NCBI RefSeq assembly: GCF_001758425.2 | Contig: NZ_MDSS02000009.1 | Location: forward strand, 28,125-92,124 | Direction of reading: 5' to 3' | Length of the DNA stretch: 64,000 nt | Source of the DNA: Nesterenkonia sp. PF2B19 | GTDB lineage: Bacteria; Actinomycetota; Actinomycetes; Actinomycetales; Micrococcaceae | Shown: positions 35,510-44,501 of the stretch, piece after piece | How the letters are laid out: each line of letters opens with the position of its first letter | Position numbering within the stretch: position 1 is the first letter of the stretch | Translations under genes and position numbers: made by a program | Notes under the pieces: generated by a model | What the model was told of the DNA's origin: nothing | Seen by the model: the letters and a program-made list of their open reading frames with translations, nothing else | Databases searched by the model: none

Positions 35510-35645
35510 GCTTCACGAGCAGTGACCCGGGGCCCGCGCCCCGACCGATCCACCGAAGGTCACTCACCAACCCCATGTTCACGGGTGGTCAGGATCGACA
35601 GAAGCGGCCCGTTCTCGCTGGTCCCCAGCACTGGATGGAACGGGC
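35510..35645 (+). promoter_or_regulatory. SAM-IV-like riboswitch, copy 1 (metNIQ leader)
   Basis: The leader folds like a SAM-I/SAM-IV core. P1 is GCTTC (35510) with GAAGC (35601). P2 is AGTGACC (35521) with GGTCACT (35558), with an inner CGGGGC/GCCCCG hairpin. P3 is ACCC/GGGT around CATGTTCAC. Pseudoknot 1 pairs GATCC (35547) with GGATC (35592); pseudoknot 2 pairs CCAT in the P3 loop with ATGG at 35635. P4, GCCCGTTC/GAACGGGC (35607, 35638), lies 3' of P1, which is the SAM-IV topology. Compensatory changes versus the copy at 38755 support P2, P2b and P4. It precedes a methionine transporter operon. Confidence 0.78.
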
Positions 35646-35855
35646 AAGAGCAGCGACGAAAGGATCGATGAGGCCGGCACAGCCAGGTGCCCTGCCCCAC
35701 TGACACTCCATCTCACCCCGCGCCGCCGAGGGCCCACGACCTGCGCCCCGCGACGCTCCCATGCCCAGACCTGTGCCCGGCCCCGCGCCGGGCCGCCGTG
35801 CAGGAGCCACGCCTCACAAGGGCGCCTGCCCACACCCAGAATCCATGGAGTCCGC

Positions 35856-36911
35856 ATGATCGAACTGACAGACGTCAGCAAGGTCTACCCCGGCGGGGTG
35901 ACCGCGCTCGACTCGGTGAACCTCACCATCCCCGACGGGGAGATCCACGGCATCGTCGGCCGCTCCGGCGCCGGCAAGTCCACCCTCATCCGCTGTCTGA
36001 CCGGGCTTGACCCGGCGACCTCGGGCAGCATCAGCGTGGACGGCGTGGATCTCGGCCAGGCCCGCGGCGCCGCGCTCATGAAGGCGCGCCGCAGCATCGG
36101 CATGGTCTTCCAGCATCACAACCTGCTGGACTCCCGCACCGCGGAGAAGAACATCTCCCACCCGTTGGAGATCGCCGGGGTGCCGGCCAAGGAGCGGAAG
36201 CGCCGCGTCGAGGAGCTGCTGGAGCTGGTCGGCCTGACCGACCGTCGTCGCAACCACCCCTCCCAGCTCTCCGGCGGGCAGCGCCAGCGCGTCGGCATCG
36301 CCCGCGCGCTGGCGGCCGAGCCGCGGGTGCTGCTGTGCGACGAGCCCACCTCCGCCCTGGACTCCGGCACCACGCGGCAGATCCTGGAGCTGATCCGCCG
36401 GCTGCGGGACCGGCTGGGCATCACCGTCATCATCATCACCCATGAGATGTCCGTGGTCCGCGAGATCTGCGACTCCGTCTCCCTGCTCTCCGAGGGTCGC
36501 ATCGAGCGCTCCGGCGCCCTGCTGGACGTCATCCAGGACACCGGCTCCCCGCTGTCGAAGGAGCTCATCTCTCTTCCTCCGACGGCGGCGCTGCGGCCCG
36601 GCGACACCCTGGTGGAGGCGCTGATGGCCGAGAGCAGCCAGTTGGCCGACGTCGGCCAGCTGTTCTCCCTGCTGTCCTCCCAAGGGCTCGACGCCCGTGT
36701 CGAAGCCGGCACCATCGAGACCATCCAGGGCCGTCAGGTCGGCCGTCTGCACATCAAGCCGACCACCCGCGCCGAGGCCGAGCAGATCGCGGCGGTGCTG
36801 CGTGACCACGGCATCCACGCCGAGCTGACCACCGGCGCCGAGGTGGAGGCTGAGCGGGCTGCGCATGAAGAGGACGACGCCCGCGCCGAGCAGCAGGAGG
36901 AGAACCAGTGA
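35856..36911 (+). CDS. metN: Methionine ABC transporter, ATP-binding protein
   Basis: A 351-residue MetN. Walker A is GRSGAGKSTLIR, the signature LSGGQRQRVGIARAL, Walker B LLCDEPTSALD, and the switch His in IIITHEMSVV. The C-terminal 90 residues form the NIL domain (VGQLFSLLSSQGLDARVEAG; LRDHGIHAELT) that binds methionine and shuts the transporter off when the cell is replete. An acidic, Gln-rich tail ends it. GGAG lies just before the ATG. It overlaps metI by 4 bases (GTGA) and is first in a metN-metI-metQ operon behind a SAM-type riboswitch. Confidence 0.95.
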   Translation: MIELTDVSKVYPGGVTALDSVNLTIPDGEIHGIVGRSGAGKSTLIRCLTGLDPATSGSISVDGVDLGQARGAALMKARRSIGMVFQHHNLLDSRTAEKNISHPLEIAGVPAKERKRRVEELLELVGLTDRRRNHPSQLSGGQRQRVGIARALAAEPRVLLCDEPTSALDSGTTRQILELIRRLRDRLGITVIIITHEMSVVREICDSVSLLSEGRIERSGALLDVIQDTGSPLSKELISLPPTAALRPGDTLVEALMAESSQLADVGQLFSLLSSQGLDARVEAGTIETIQGRQVGRLHIKPTTRAEAEQIAAVLRDHGIHAELTTGAEVEAERAAHEEDDARAEQQEENQ

Positions 36912-37621
36912 GCATCACCGCATCCGGTCTCGCCGCCGCGACCCCGCTGGCCTCGGGGCGTTTCCTGGACAACCCCGTCTTCCACAACCAACTGCCGGAC
37001 GCCGTCCTGGAGACGATCTTCATGACGGCGGCCACGGCCGTCATCGTGGCGATCTTCGGTCTGCCGCTGGGCATCCTGCTGCACAACCTGGGCCCCAAGG
37101 GGCTCTCCCCGAACTCCCCTGTCTACCGAGTGGTCTCCCTGGTCGTGGACATCGGCCGGTCCATCCCGTTCATCGTGCTGATGATCTCGCTCATCCCCTT
37201 CACCCGGTTCATGGTGGGCACCGCGCTGGGCTGGCAGGCTGCCGTCGTGCCGCTGTCCATCGGGGCGATCCCGTTCTTCGCGCGCCTGGTGGAGAACGCG
37301 CTGCGCGAAGTCTCCTCCGGGAAGGTGGAGGCCGTGAAGATGATGGGCGCCTCCTCAGGGCACATCATGCGCCAGGTGCAGGTCCGTGAGGGCCTGCCGG
37401 GCATCGTGGGCGGCTTCACCGTCACCGTGGTGGCGCTGATCAGCTACACGGCCATGGCCGGCGCGATCGGCGGCGGCGGACTCGGGGCGCTGGCCTACAA
37501 CTACGGCTATCAGCGGTACCAGGGCGACACGATGCTCGCCTGCGTGATCCTGCTGGTGATCATCGTCGCCGTCGTCCAATGGGTCGGCGACCGTGTCGCC
37601 CGCGGGATCGACCACCGCTGA
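36908..37621 (+). CDS. metI: Methionine ABC transporter, permease
   Basis: A 237-residue permease starting with GTG, overlapping the metN stop. Five helices are visible, and the coupling-helix signature EVSSGKVEAVKMMGASSGHIM is followed by the MetI-typical AGAIGGGGLGALAYNYGYQRY. Residues 1-35 form the periplasmic start. It pairs with MetN and the MetQ lipoprotein encoded next to it. Confidence 0.94.
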   Translation: MSITASGLAAATPLASGRFLDNPVFHNQLPDAVLETIFMTAATAVIVAIFGLPLGILLHNLGPKGLSPNSPVYRVVSLVVDIGRSIPFIVLMISLIPFTRFMVGTALGWQAAVVPLSIGAIPFFARLVENALREVSSGKVEAVKMMGASSGHIMRQVQVREGLPGIVGGFTVTVVALISYTAMAGAIGGGGLGALAYNYGYQRYQGDTMLACVILLVIIVAVVQWVGDRVARGIDHR

Positions 37622-37662
37622 CCAGCTTCGTCATCACTGCTCGCACACAGAAAGGCACACAC

Positions 37663-38523
37663 ATGGCATCTCTGCACACCTCCCGCGCGGTGCGGCTGTC
37701 GGCCGTCGTCGGCGTCTCCGCACTGGCCCTGACCGGCTGCGGCCTCTTCGCCGACGACGAGGTCGCCGTCGGCACCGAGAACGAGGACGGCACCATCACC
37801 CTCACCGTGGGGGCGACCCCCGTCCCGCAGGGCGACATCCTGCGCTTCATCGACGAGGAGCTGGCCGCCGACGCCGGTCTGGACCTCGAGGTCGTCGAGT
37901 ACCAGGACTACACCGAGCCCAACCCGGCGCTGGTCGCCGGGGAGCTGGACGCGAACTACTTCCAGCACCAGCCGTGGCTGGAGTCTGAGGTGGAGGGCCA
38001 GGGCTATGAGCTGGCACACTACGACGGCGTACACGTGGAGCCCTTCGCGCTGTTCTCCGAGCGTCACGACAGCATCGAGGACCTGCCTGAGGGCGGCCAG
38101 ATCGGCGTGAACAACGACCCCTCCAACCAGGGTCGCGCGCTGGCCATGCTGGCCGACGCCGGACTGATCGGCCTCGCCGACGGTGTGGACCCGGCCGAGG
38201 CCACCATCAACGACATCGCGGACAACCCGTCCGAGTTCGAGTTCATCGAGGCCGACGCCGCCTCCCTGGCGCGAACCCTTGACGACGTCGACGCCTCCGT
38301 GATCAATGGCAACAACGCCCTGGAGATCGGGCTCTCCCCGACCCAGGACAGCCTGCTGGTGGAGGACCCCGAGGGCAGCCCCTACGCCAACTTCCTGGCC
38401 GTGCGTGAGGGCACCGAGGAGGACGAGAACCTGCTGAAGCTCGACGAGCTGCTGCACTCCGACGAGGTCCGTGAGTTCATCGAGGAGACCTGGCCCGACG
38501 GCGAGGTCGCCCCGGCGTTCTGA
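37663..38523 (+). CDS. metQ: Methionine-binding lipoprotein
   Basis: A 286-residue NlpA/MetQ lipoprotein. The signal ends at the lipobox ALTGC. The ligand-binding core shows TVGATPVPQGDILRFI, QDYTEPNPALVAGELDANYFQH, the hinge GVNNDPSNQGRAL and VINGNNALEIGL. It is rich in Asp/Glu, as common for surface lipoproteins of salt-tolerant actinobacteria. The ribosome binding site is weak (AAAGG). A strong terminator follows 75 bases downstream. Confidence 0.94.
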   Translation: MASLHTSRAVRLSAVVGVSALALTGCGLFADDEVAVGTENEDGTITLTVGATPVPQGDILRFIDEELAADAGLDLEVVEYQDYTEPNPALVAGELDANYFQHQPWLESEVEGQGYELAHYDGVHVEPFALFSERHDSIEDLPEGGQIGVNNDPSNQGRALAMLADAGLIGLADGVDPAEATINDIADNPSEFEFIEADAASLARTLDDVDASVINGNNALEIGLSPTQDSLLVEDPEGSPYANFLAVREGTEEDENLLKLDELLHSDEVREFIEETWPDGEVAPAF

Positions 38524-38597
38524 TCGGCTGAGCCGCACTGAGCTGAACGGTTCAGCGTTGAGTGGATCAGCGCTGAGCTGAGCCGACGTCGCATCTC

Positions 38598-38631
38598 GGA
38601 GGCCCCCGCACCAGCCGGTGCGGGGGCCTCC
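38598..38631 (+). terminator. Terminator of the first met operon
   Basis: GGAGGCCCCCGCACC pairs perfectly with GGTGCGGGGGCCTCC around the loop AGCC, giving a 15-base GC stem 74 bases after the metQ stop. A weaker GCTGAA/TTCAGC hairpin precedes it. Confidence 0.88.
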
Positions 38632-38754
38632 GTGCGTCCATCCGCCGTCTACGGGGCTGGCCTGCACTGGGCTCGACCGGCGGCCCGATCCGGGCCCGTG
38701 ACCTTCTGCGGCAGACCTCCACTCACTCCGGGGCCGGTCGGTTACAGTGGAGGT

Positions 38755-38902
38755 GCTTCACGAGCAGCGACCGGAGGGCGCCCGCCCTCCATGATCCGCC
38801 AGCGGTCGCTCGCCAACCCCATGTTCACGGGTGGTCTCGGATCACGAAGCGGCCCCTCTCAGCGCCGCGGCCTCACAGTGGCCGTCGCAGACCGGATGGG
38901 GC
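38755..38902 (+). promoter_or_regulatory. SAM-IV-like riboswitch, copy 2 (metQNI leader)
   Basis: The same fold as the copy at 35510: P1 GCTTC/GAAGC (38755, 38846); P2 AGCGACC/GGTCGCT (38766, 38804) with inner GGAGGGC/GCCCTCC; the invariant CCAACCCCATGTTCACGGGT segment forming P3; pseudoknots GATCC/GGATC (38793, 38839) and CCAT/ATGG (38819, 38896); P4 GCCCC/GGGGC (38852, 38898). P2, P2b and P4 differ from copy 1 by paired changes. A -10-like TACAGT at 38743-38748 lies right before it, inside the loop side of a CCTCCACT/AGTGGAGG inverted repeat. The target is the second methionine transporter. Confidence 0.78.
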
Positions 38903-39092
38903 AAGAGCAGCATGAAAGGAACTCTCCCGGGCTCGATGCTCGCCGCGACGACGGCGCCTTCCGTCCCGCTGACGATCCGTCACGGACTTCGCCTGCCAAG
39001 ACCTCGCCCTGCCCCGGCCAGGTCCGACGGGCCCGGCTCCTTGGAGGAGCCACGCAAGATTCCACCCCGGCTCATCGAAGGAGCACACGCTC

Positions 39093-40060
39093 ATGATCCC
39101 GTTCACCACACCTGTCGGCTCCACCGTCCGCGGCCCCCGTCGGACCGCCTTCTCTCTGACCGCGCTGGGCCTCACCATCGCCCTGACGGCCACCGGCTGC
39201 ACCGTCTTCGGCGGAGGTGACGACGCAGCCGACGACGAGACCTTCCGCATCGGTGTGACCGCCCAGGACGAGACCAACCAGCTCCTGGCCGACATCGCCG
39301 CCGAGGAACTCGGCTATGACGTGGAGATCGTCAACTTCGACGACTACAACGTCCCCAACACGGCATTGAGCAACGGAGACCTCGACGCCAACTGGTTCCA
39401 GCACATCGCCTACCTGGCCAACTACAACGTCAACAACGATGACGATCTCACCATGATCGGCGGCACGGAGATCGTCCCACTGTCCCTGTACTCCGAGACG
39501 TATGACTCGGTGGAGGACTTCCAGGACGGGGACACCGTGGCCATCGCCAATGACGAGATCAACCAGGCTCGAGGCATCAACGTGCTGGTGGCCGCCGGGC
39601 TCGTCGTCCTGGAGAACGACGTGCCCGAGCCCCGTCCCGCGGACATCGACGAGGACGCCTCCACCGTCTCCGTGCACCCGGTCGACGCCGCGCAGACCGT
39701 CAACGCCCTGCAGTCGGTGGAGGGTTCGGTGATCAACAACAGCTTCATCAACGACGCCGGCATCGACCCCAACACCGCCCTGTTCGCTGATGATCCGGAG
39801 GACCCGGAGGCGTTCCCCTACATCAACGGGTTCGTGGTCCGGGACGAAGACCGAGACAACGAGGCCTCCGGGAGATCGCTGCCCTCTATCACGACCAGCG
39901 TGTCCTGGACTCGGCGGCCGAGATCTCCGAGGACACTTCGGTGCCTGCCGACCCGAGCATCGAGGAGCTCGAAGCTGGTCTGCAGGAGTACGAGGACTTC
40001 CTCCGCGGTGACGCGACCGACGCCGAGGACGCAGAGACCGACGAGGACGAGGACGAATGA
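39093..40060 (+). CDS. metQ: Second methionine-binding lipoprotein, frameshifted
   Basis: A second MetQ-like lipoprotein, about 322 residues with the shift corrected. The lipobox is TATGC; the core includes IGVTAQDETNQLLADIAAEE, GDLDANWFQHIAYL, VAIANDEINQARGIN and VINNSFINDAGID. The frame breaks near 39866-39873; adding one C (TCCCGGGAG) continues as REIAALYHDQRVLDSAAEIS to an acidic tail and the stop at 40060, which overlaps the metN start (ATGA). It is only moderately similar to the first MetQ, so ligand preference may differ, for example D-methionine or a methionine derivative. Confidence 0.88.
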
Positions 40061-41100
40061 GCGGCGGCGCCGCGGGCGCCGACCCGCTGATCGAGTTTCG
40101 CCACGTCACCCGGAGGTTCGGGAAGGGGGAGAAGGCCGTCACGGCGGTCGACGACGTCTCTCTGCATGTGGACCGTGGCGAGGTGTATGGCGTCATCGGA
40201 TTCTCTGGGGCGGGGAAGTCCACGCTCATCCGGATGATCAACGGACTGGAGAAGCCCACATCCGGTTCGGTGCACGTCCTCGGAGAGGAGATCTCTGCAC
40301 TGTCCGAAGGCCGGCTCAGCAAGGTGCGGTCCCGGATCGGCATGGTCTTCCAGCAGTTCAACCTCTTCCATTCCCGCACGGTGGCCGGCAACGTCGGCTA
40401 CCCGTTGAAGGTGGCTCGATGGAAGAAGGCCGATCGGCAGGCTCGGGTGTCCGAGCTGCTGGAGTTCGTCGGCCTGGCCGACAAGGCTGACCAACATCCG
40501 GAGGAACTCTCCGGCGGCCAGAAGCAGCGCGTCGGCATCGCCCGAGCCTTGGCCGCCAAACCGGACATCCTGCTGGCAGACGAATCGACCTCGGCCCTGG
40601 ATCCGTCCACGACGGCGGAGGTCCTCGCTCTGCTGCGTCGCGCGAACGAGGAGTTGGGGATCACCATCGTCGCGATCACGCATGAGATGGAGGTCATCCG
40701 TGCCATTGCGGACCGGGTGGCCGTCATGGATCGCGGCAGAATCGTGGAATCCGGCCACGTCTATGACATCTTCTCCAATCCACGTGACGGGGAGGAGGCC
40801 AGCTTCGTCGGGGCCGCATTGAAGGACCGACCGTCGCCGGAGGACGTGCTGCGCATCCGGCAGCACACCTCGGGGCGGCTCGTCACCGTCTCATTGAAGG
40901 ACTCGGTGGCCGTCGGGAGTGTGCTCGGCCAAGCCGGTCAACATGGGGTGGGCTTCGAGATCGTCCACGGGGGAATGAACACCACCAAGGACGCCGCCTA
41001 CGGGCTGCTCACGTTGGCCCTGACCGGTGAGTCCGACGCAGTGGAGCAGTTCGTCGGGGCGCTGTCTGCGGCCGGCGCCGTCCAGGAGGTGGCGGCGTGA
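40057..41100 (+). CDS. metN: Second methionine ABC transporter, ATP-binding protein
   Basis: A 347-residue MetN paralogue. Walker A GFSGAGKSTLIR, signature LSGGQKQRVGIARAL, Walker B LLADESTSALD (Ser for the usual Pro), and the switch AITHEMEVI. A NIL-type C-terminal domain follows (LGQAGQHGVGFEIVHGGMNT). It overlaps metQ upstream and metI downstream by 4 bases each, giving a metQ-metN-metI order that differs from the first operon, so the two operons are not a simple tandem duplication. Confidence 0.94.
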   Translation: MSGGAAGADPLIEFRHVTRRFGKGEKAVTAVDDVSLHVDRGEVYGVIGFSGAGKSTLIRMINGLEKPTSGSVHVLGEEISALSEGRLSKVRSRIGMVFQQFNLFHSRTVAGNVGYPLKVARWKKADRQARVSELLEFVGLADKADQHPEELSGGQKQRVGIARALAAKPDILLADESTSALDPSTTAEVLALLRRANEELGITIVAITHEMEVIRAIADRVAVMDRGRIVESGHVYDIFSNPRDGEEASFVGAALKDRPSPEDVLRIRQHTSGRLVTVSLKDSVAVGSVLGQAGQHGVGFEIVHGGMNTTKDAAYGLLTLALTGESDAVEQFVGALSAAGAVQEVAA

Positions 41101-41774
41101 TCGAGACGTACCGCGACCTGGACTGGTCCTATTACGGGCCGACGCTGCTGGAGGCCATCGGGGACACCATCTACATGGTGGCGTGGAGCTTCGTCTTCGC
41201 CGGTCTCATCGGCCTCGCCATCGGCGTGACGCTGTACACCACCCGTGACGGCGGCCTGCTCGCCAACCGGCCGGTGTGGCTGCTGACGAACTTCGTCGTC
41301 AACCTCATCCGCCCGATCCCGTTCGTGATCCTCATCGCGGCGCTCCAGCCGGTCACGATCTCCGTGGTGGGCAAGGGTATCGGTAATGATGCCGTGATCT
41401 TCGTGATGATCTGGGCCTCCACGTTCGCGATCGCGCGCATCGTGGAGCAGAACCTGGTCTCCATCGACCCGGGTGTCATCGAGGCGGCCCGCGCCATGGG
41501 AGCCTCGCGGACACGCATCATCATGACGGTCATGCTGCCCGAAGCACTGGGACCGCTGATCCTGGGCTACACCTTCGTGATCATCGCCCTGACCGACATG
41601 TCGGCCCTCGCCGGCATCATCGGCGGCGGCGGGATCGGCAACTTCGCGATCGTCGAGGGGTACAACAGGTTCCGTCCGGAGGTGACCTGGTTGGCCGTCA
41701 TCGTGGTCATCATCTTCGTGCAGTCGCTGCAGATCATCGGCAACTGGGCGGCCCGGAAGGTCATGCGCCGCTGA
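41097..41774 (+). CDS. metI: Second methionine ABC transporter, permease
   Basis: A 225-residue MetI starting with GTG. Helices include IYMVAWSFVFAGLIGLAIG and the coupling segment SIDPGVIEAARAMGASRTRI, then ALAGIIGGGGIGNFAIVEGYNRF. It ends the second operon; a hairpin follows 13 bases after the stop. Confidence 0.93.
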   Translation: MIETYRDLDWSYYGPTLLEAIGDTIYMVAWSFVFAGLIGLAIGVTLYTTRDGGLLANRPVWLLTNFVVNLIRPIPFVILIAALQPVTISVVGKGIGNDAVIFVMIWASTFAIARIVEQNLVSIDPGVIEAARAMGASRTRIIMTVMLPEALGPLILGYTFVIIALTDMSALAGIIGGGGIGNFAIVEGYNRFRPEVTWLAVIVVIIFVQSLQIIGNWAARKVMRR

Positions 41775-41787
41775 TGGGCCAGGCGCG

Positions 41788-41811
41788 CCCCTGCGGCATG
41801 TGCCGCAGGGG
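41788..41811 (+). terminator. Terminator of the second met operon
   Basis: CCCCTGCGGCA pairs with TGCCGCAGGGG immediately after the metI stop, an 11-base GC-rich stem. The rest of the gap to 42020 holds nothing else I recognise. Confidence 0.82.
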
Positions 41812-42020
41812 TGCTGCTGTGTCGGGGGCTCCGCCGTCGTCTGGTGCTGTCGCCCCGTTCTGATCGCAGAACCCCGAGAATCTTGAGGAGGATCTGTGAT
41901 CAGGACGGGGCGTGACGGCGCCGGCTCCACTGCCCGCTCCACCTCACTCGTGCGCTTCAGCGATGACTCTGACGTGCACGGACTCTCTCAGTGATACCCA
42001 TTGCGCATCTGCGTTGTACC

Positions 42021-42059
42021 TGGCGAGCGCTTTCCATAGGGTCATTGCAACGTTTCAAT
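42021..42059 (+). promoter_or_regulatory. Two LacI-family operators upstream of the beta-helix gene
   Basis: TGGCGAGCGCTTTCCA (42021-42036) and ATTGCAACGTTTCAAT (42044-42059) both match the LacI/CcpA-type pattern TGNNANCGNTNNCA around a central CG and are near-palindromic. The second ends 43 bases before the ATG at 42103. No LacI-type regulator is encoded in the window. The pattern suggests sugar-responsive or catabolite repression. Confidence 0.7.
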
Positions 42060-42102
42060 ACGTGACGTGAATCACCCGACCGCTTTACTGAGGGAGTTGA
42101 GC

Positions 42103-44373
42103 ATGTCGAGCGCATCGACACCGAGGCCCCGGCCTCTGGGTAGGACGAGTACCCGCGGCAGGCGCCGCAGCGCGCTGCGACCGGCGGCCGCGCTGGCCCT
42201 GCTGGCGCCGCTGGGAGTCGCCTCCAGCACGGGGGCCAGCACCGCCACGAACACGGCGACCACCAGCCCCGCATCCGCGATCCAGCCAGCAGACGGCATC
42301 CCGCCGGGCGAGGTGCTGGCCTTCGACTTCGGCTGCGCCGGCGGGCCGGTCGCCGAAGGCCATCACGAGGTCACCGAATCCACACTCTATGACGCCGAGT
42401 CCGGCTTCGGGCTCAGCGCCCCGGTCGCCTGCCGGGATCGTGGCGCGCCGGATGACATGCGCCGCGACTTCGTCCTGGCCGGAGGCGAGCAGTTCCAGGT
42501 GGATCTCCCCGACGGGGAGTATCACGTCACCGTCATCTCGGGTGATGAGATCGCCTCGAACAACACCCAGCTCACGGTCCAGGGGGAGTTCCAGGGCAGC
42601 CTGAGCCCACGCGGCAGCGGGGAGTACGCCGAGCACAGCGTCTACACGGAGGTCGCCGACGGCTCCCTGGTCTTGGAGGTCTCTGGGGATGGGCGTTTCA
42701 ACGGCGTCGAGATCTCCCAGGTGGCCCCGCCCACCGGGCTGGAGGCCGCCGAGGTGAGCACCGAACCGCCGTCGGCCACCCTGGCCTGGGACGAGTCGGT
42801 CGGCGCCGCCGAGTACACCCTCTATCGCTCCGCCCACGGCGAGCAGGACTTCCAGGCGGTGGGCAGCACCGCGGGCGCCAGTCTCACCGATGCGGACGTG
42901 GAGCTGGGCTATTCCTATGACTATGCCGTCACCCAGACCAGCGCCGCCGGCGTCGAATCAGGGCACAGCGAGGTCCACACGGTCGCGATCGTGGACCCCG
43001 AGGTCACCGCTCCGGCCGCGCCGCAGTATCTCACCCTGGAGAAGGCCAACCCGTCCCGCACCACCATCTCCTGGACCGGTGACGACGCGGCGGACGAGTA
43101 CCACGTCTATCGCTCGCTGAACGCGGACCGAGGCTTCGAACGGATCGCGGAGACCGCGGAGACCACCTACACCGCGCAGGGAGAGGCCGAGCACAACTGG
43201 TACTACATGGTCCTCGCCGTCAATCCCGGCGGCGTCTCGGAGCGGTCGGAGCCCCTGCTGGCTCCGGTCACGGCCCGCGGGGGCAACGGCAATCCCTTCG
43301 AGGAGTGCACCACTGACGACGCCGACGCCGTCGTGACCCGCCACGGGGACACCTGGCGCGCCGCCAACGACGGAGAGACCGTGCTGGAGACCTATGCGAT
43401 GGTCGAGGCCATGCAGGCCGCCGTCGACAGCCTTACCGAGGGCCGCACGGAGCAGGAGTCCGTGGTGGTCCGCGGCTCAGGCACCATGACCGCCGACGCC
43501 GCCGTCGACCTTCCGAGTCACACCTCCTTCTCGGTGTGCGGCACCATCCACGTGGCCGGCAATGAGTCGAACTTCAGCTACGAGGACCACACCGGCGTGG
43601 TGCGGATCCGGCACGCTGAGGACGTCGCCGTGCCGTTCCTCTCCGTCACCGGCAACCCGAACTTCGGCGTGTATCTGCGCACCTCCTCAGACGTGCACTT
43701 CGGACAGATGGACCTGCGACTCTCCGGGGGCCACGGGATGCGGATCGACAGCCGCGACGACGATTCGGTGCGTGAGGCCCGTGACATCACCATCGACGAC
43801 GTCTACGTCTCCGGCACGCAGACCCACGGCGTGGAGACCTACGGGGTGGACGGGCTGACCATCGGCACCGTCACCGCGGTGGACACCGGGCATGCCGGCC
43901 TGCTGCTCAATGACACGGTCAACGCCGACATCGAGCGGATCGTCGGCGACGGTGCGGCGGCCGGCACCGGATACGCCACCTTCCGGACGGCGAACCGCAA
44001 CGGGCAGATCGACGGCGAGTACCCCACCAACATCCGTGTCGGGGAGCTGATCGCCGACGGCGGCGGCCGCGGGTTCTTCTGCGTCTCCGAGTCCGGCGGC
44101 GTGGAGATCGAGACCCTGGAGATCCGGGACACCGGGTCCAACGCCATGCTGATCGAGAACTGCCACAACATCACAGTGGCCAGTGAGGAGGGCTACGTCT
44201 CGGGGCCGGGCGACCTGCGCATCTCGGCGCGCAGCGAGTTCGCCAACACCTCGGACATCCGGTTCGCGAACCTCACTCTAGAAGACACGGCCATTAACGA
44301 GAGCCCGTGCGGAGAGAACATCACCGCGGAGAACATCACGCTGATCGACTCGGAGCTCAACCTCTGCGAGTGA
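42103..44373 (+). CDS. Secreted multidomain beta-helix protein, likely pectin-active
   Basis: A 756-residue exported protein. A signal peptide lies at about 20-50 (SALRPAAALALLAPLGVASS). Residues about 65-200 (LAFDFGCAGGPV, FQVDLPDGEYHVTVISGDE, FNGVEISQV) match the carbohydrate-binding-like domain found at the N-terminus of rhamnogalacturonan-active esterases and lyases. Two fibronectin type III domains follow (PSATLAWDESVGAAEYTLYR; RTTISWTGDDAADEYHVYR). The rest is a right-handed beta-helix with Asn/Asp-rich turns and cysteines near both ends. Catalytic residues cannot be assigned, so lyase versus hydrolase is open. GGGAG precedes the ATG. Confidence 0.8.
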   Translation: MSSASTPRPRPLGRTSTRGRRRSALRPAAALALLAPLGVASSTGASTATNTATTSPASAIQPADGIPPGEVLAFDFGCAGGPVAEGHHEVTESTLYDAESGFGLSAPVACRDRGAPDDMRRDFVLAGGEQFQVDLPDGEYHVTVISGDEIASNNTQLTVQGEFQGSLSPRGSGEYAEHSVYTEVADGSLVLEVSGDGRFNGVEISQVAPPTGLEAAEVSTEPPSATLAWDESVGAAEYTLYRSAHGEQDFQAVGSTAGASLTDADVELGYSYDYAVTQTSAAGVESGHSEVHTVAIVDPEVTAPAAPQYLTLEKANPSRTTISWTGDDAADEYHVYRSLNADRGFERIAETAETTYTAQGEAEHNWYYMVLAVNPGGVSERSEPLLAPVTARGGNGNPFEECTTDDADAVVTRHGDTWRAANDGETVLETYAMVEAMQAAVDSLTEGRTEQESVVVRGSGTMTADAAVDLPSHTSFSVCGTIHVAGNESNFSYEDHTGVVRIRHAEDVAVPFLSVTGNPNFGVYLRTSSDVHFGQMDLRLSGGHGMRIDSRDDDSVREARDITIDDVYVSGTQTHGVETYGVDGLTIGTVTAVDTGHAGLLLNDTVNADIERIVGDGAAAGTGYATFRTANRNGQIDGEYPTNIRVGELIADGGGRGFFCVSESGGVEIETLEIRDTGSNAMLIENCHNITVASEEGYVSGPGDLRISARSEFANTSDIRFANLTLEDTAINESPCGENITAENITLIDSELNLCE

Positions 44374-44395
44374 TCTGAGCCCCCTCCGACGCGCG

Positions 44396-44467
44396 GTCTG
44401 TCCCCGTCGTCTTCGTCAGTCCCCGTGAAACCCGGTGGGGGGAAAGACGATGACGACGGGGACAGAC
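44396..44467. terminator. Long bidirectional terminator
   Basis: A 22-base stem with one mismatch: GTCTGTCCCCGTCGTC-TTCGTC at 44396-44417 against 44446-44467, with an inner CCCC/GGGG pairing. It lies between the convergent beta-helix and helicase genes. Confidence 0.85.
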
Positions 44468-44501
44468 GTGTCTGCCGGAGCCCACGCGGGCCGCGCCGCG
44501 T

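Noticed and set aside
35669..35704. Methionine-rich leader peptide for attenuation
   Set aside because: The short frame MRPAQPGALPH has no methionine beyond the start, so classical attenuation by methionyl-tRNA is unlikely.
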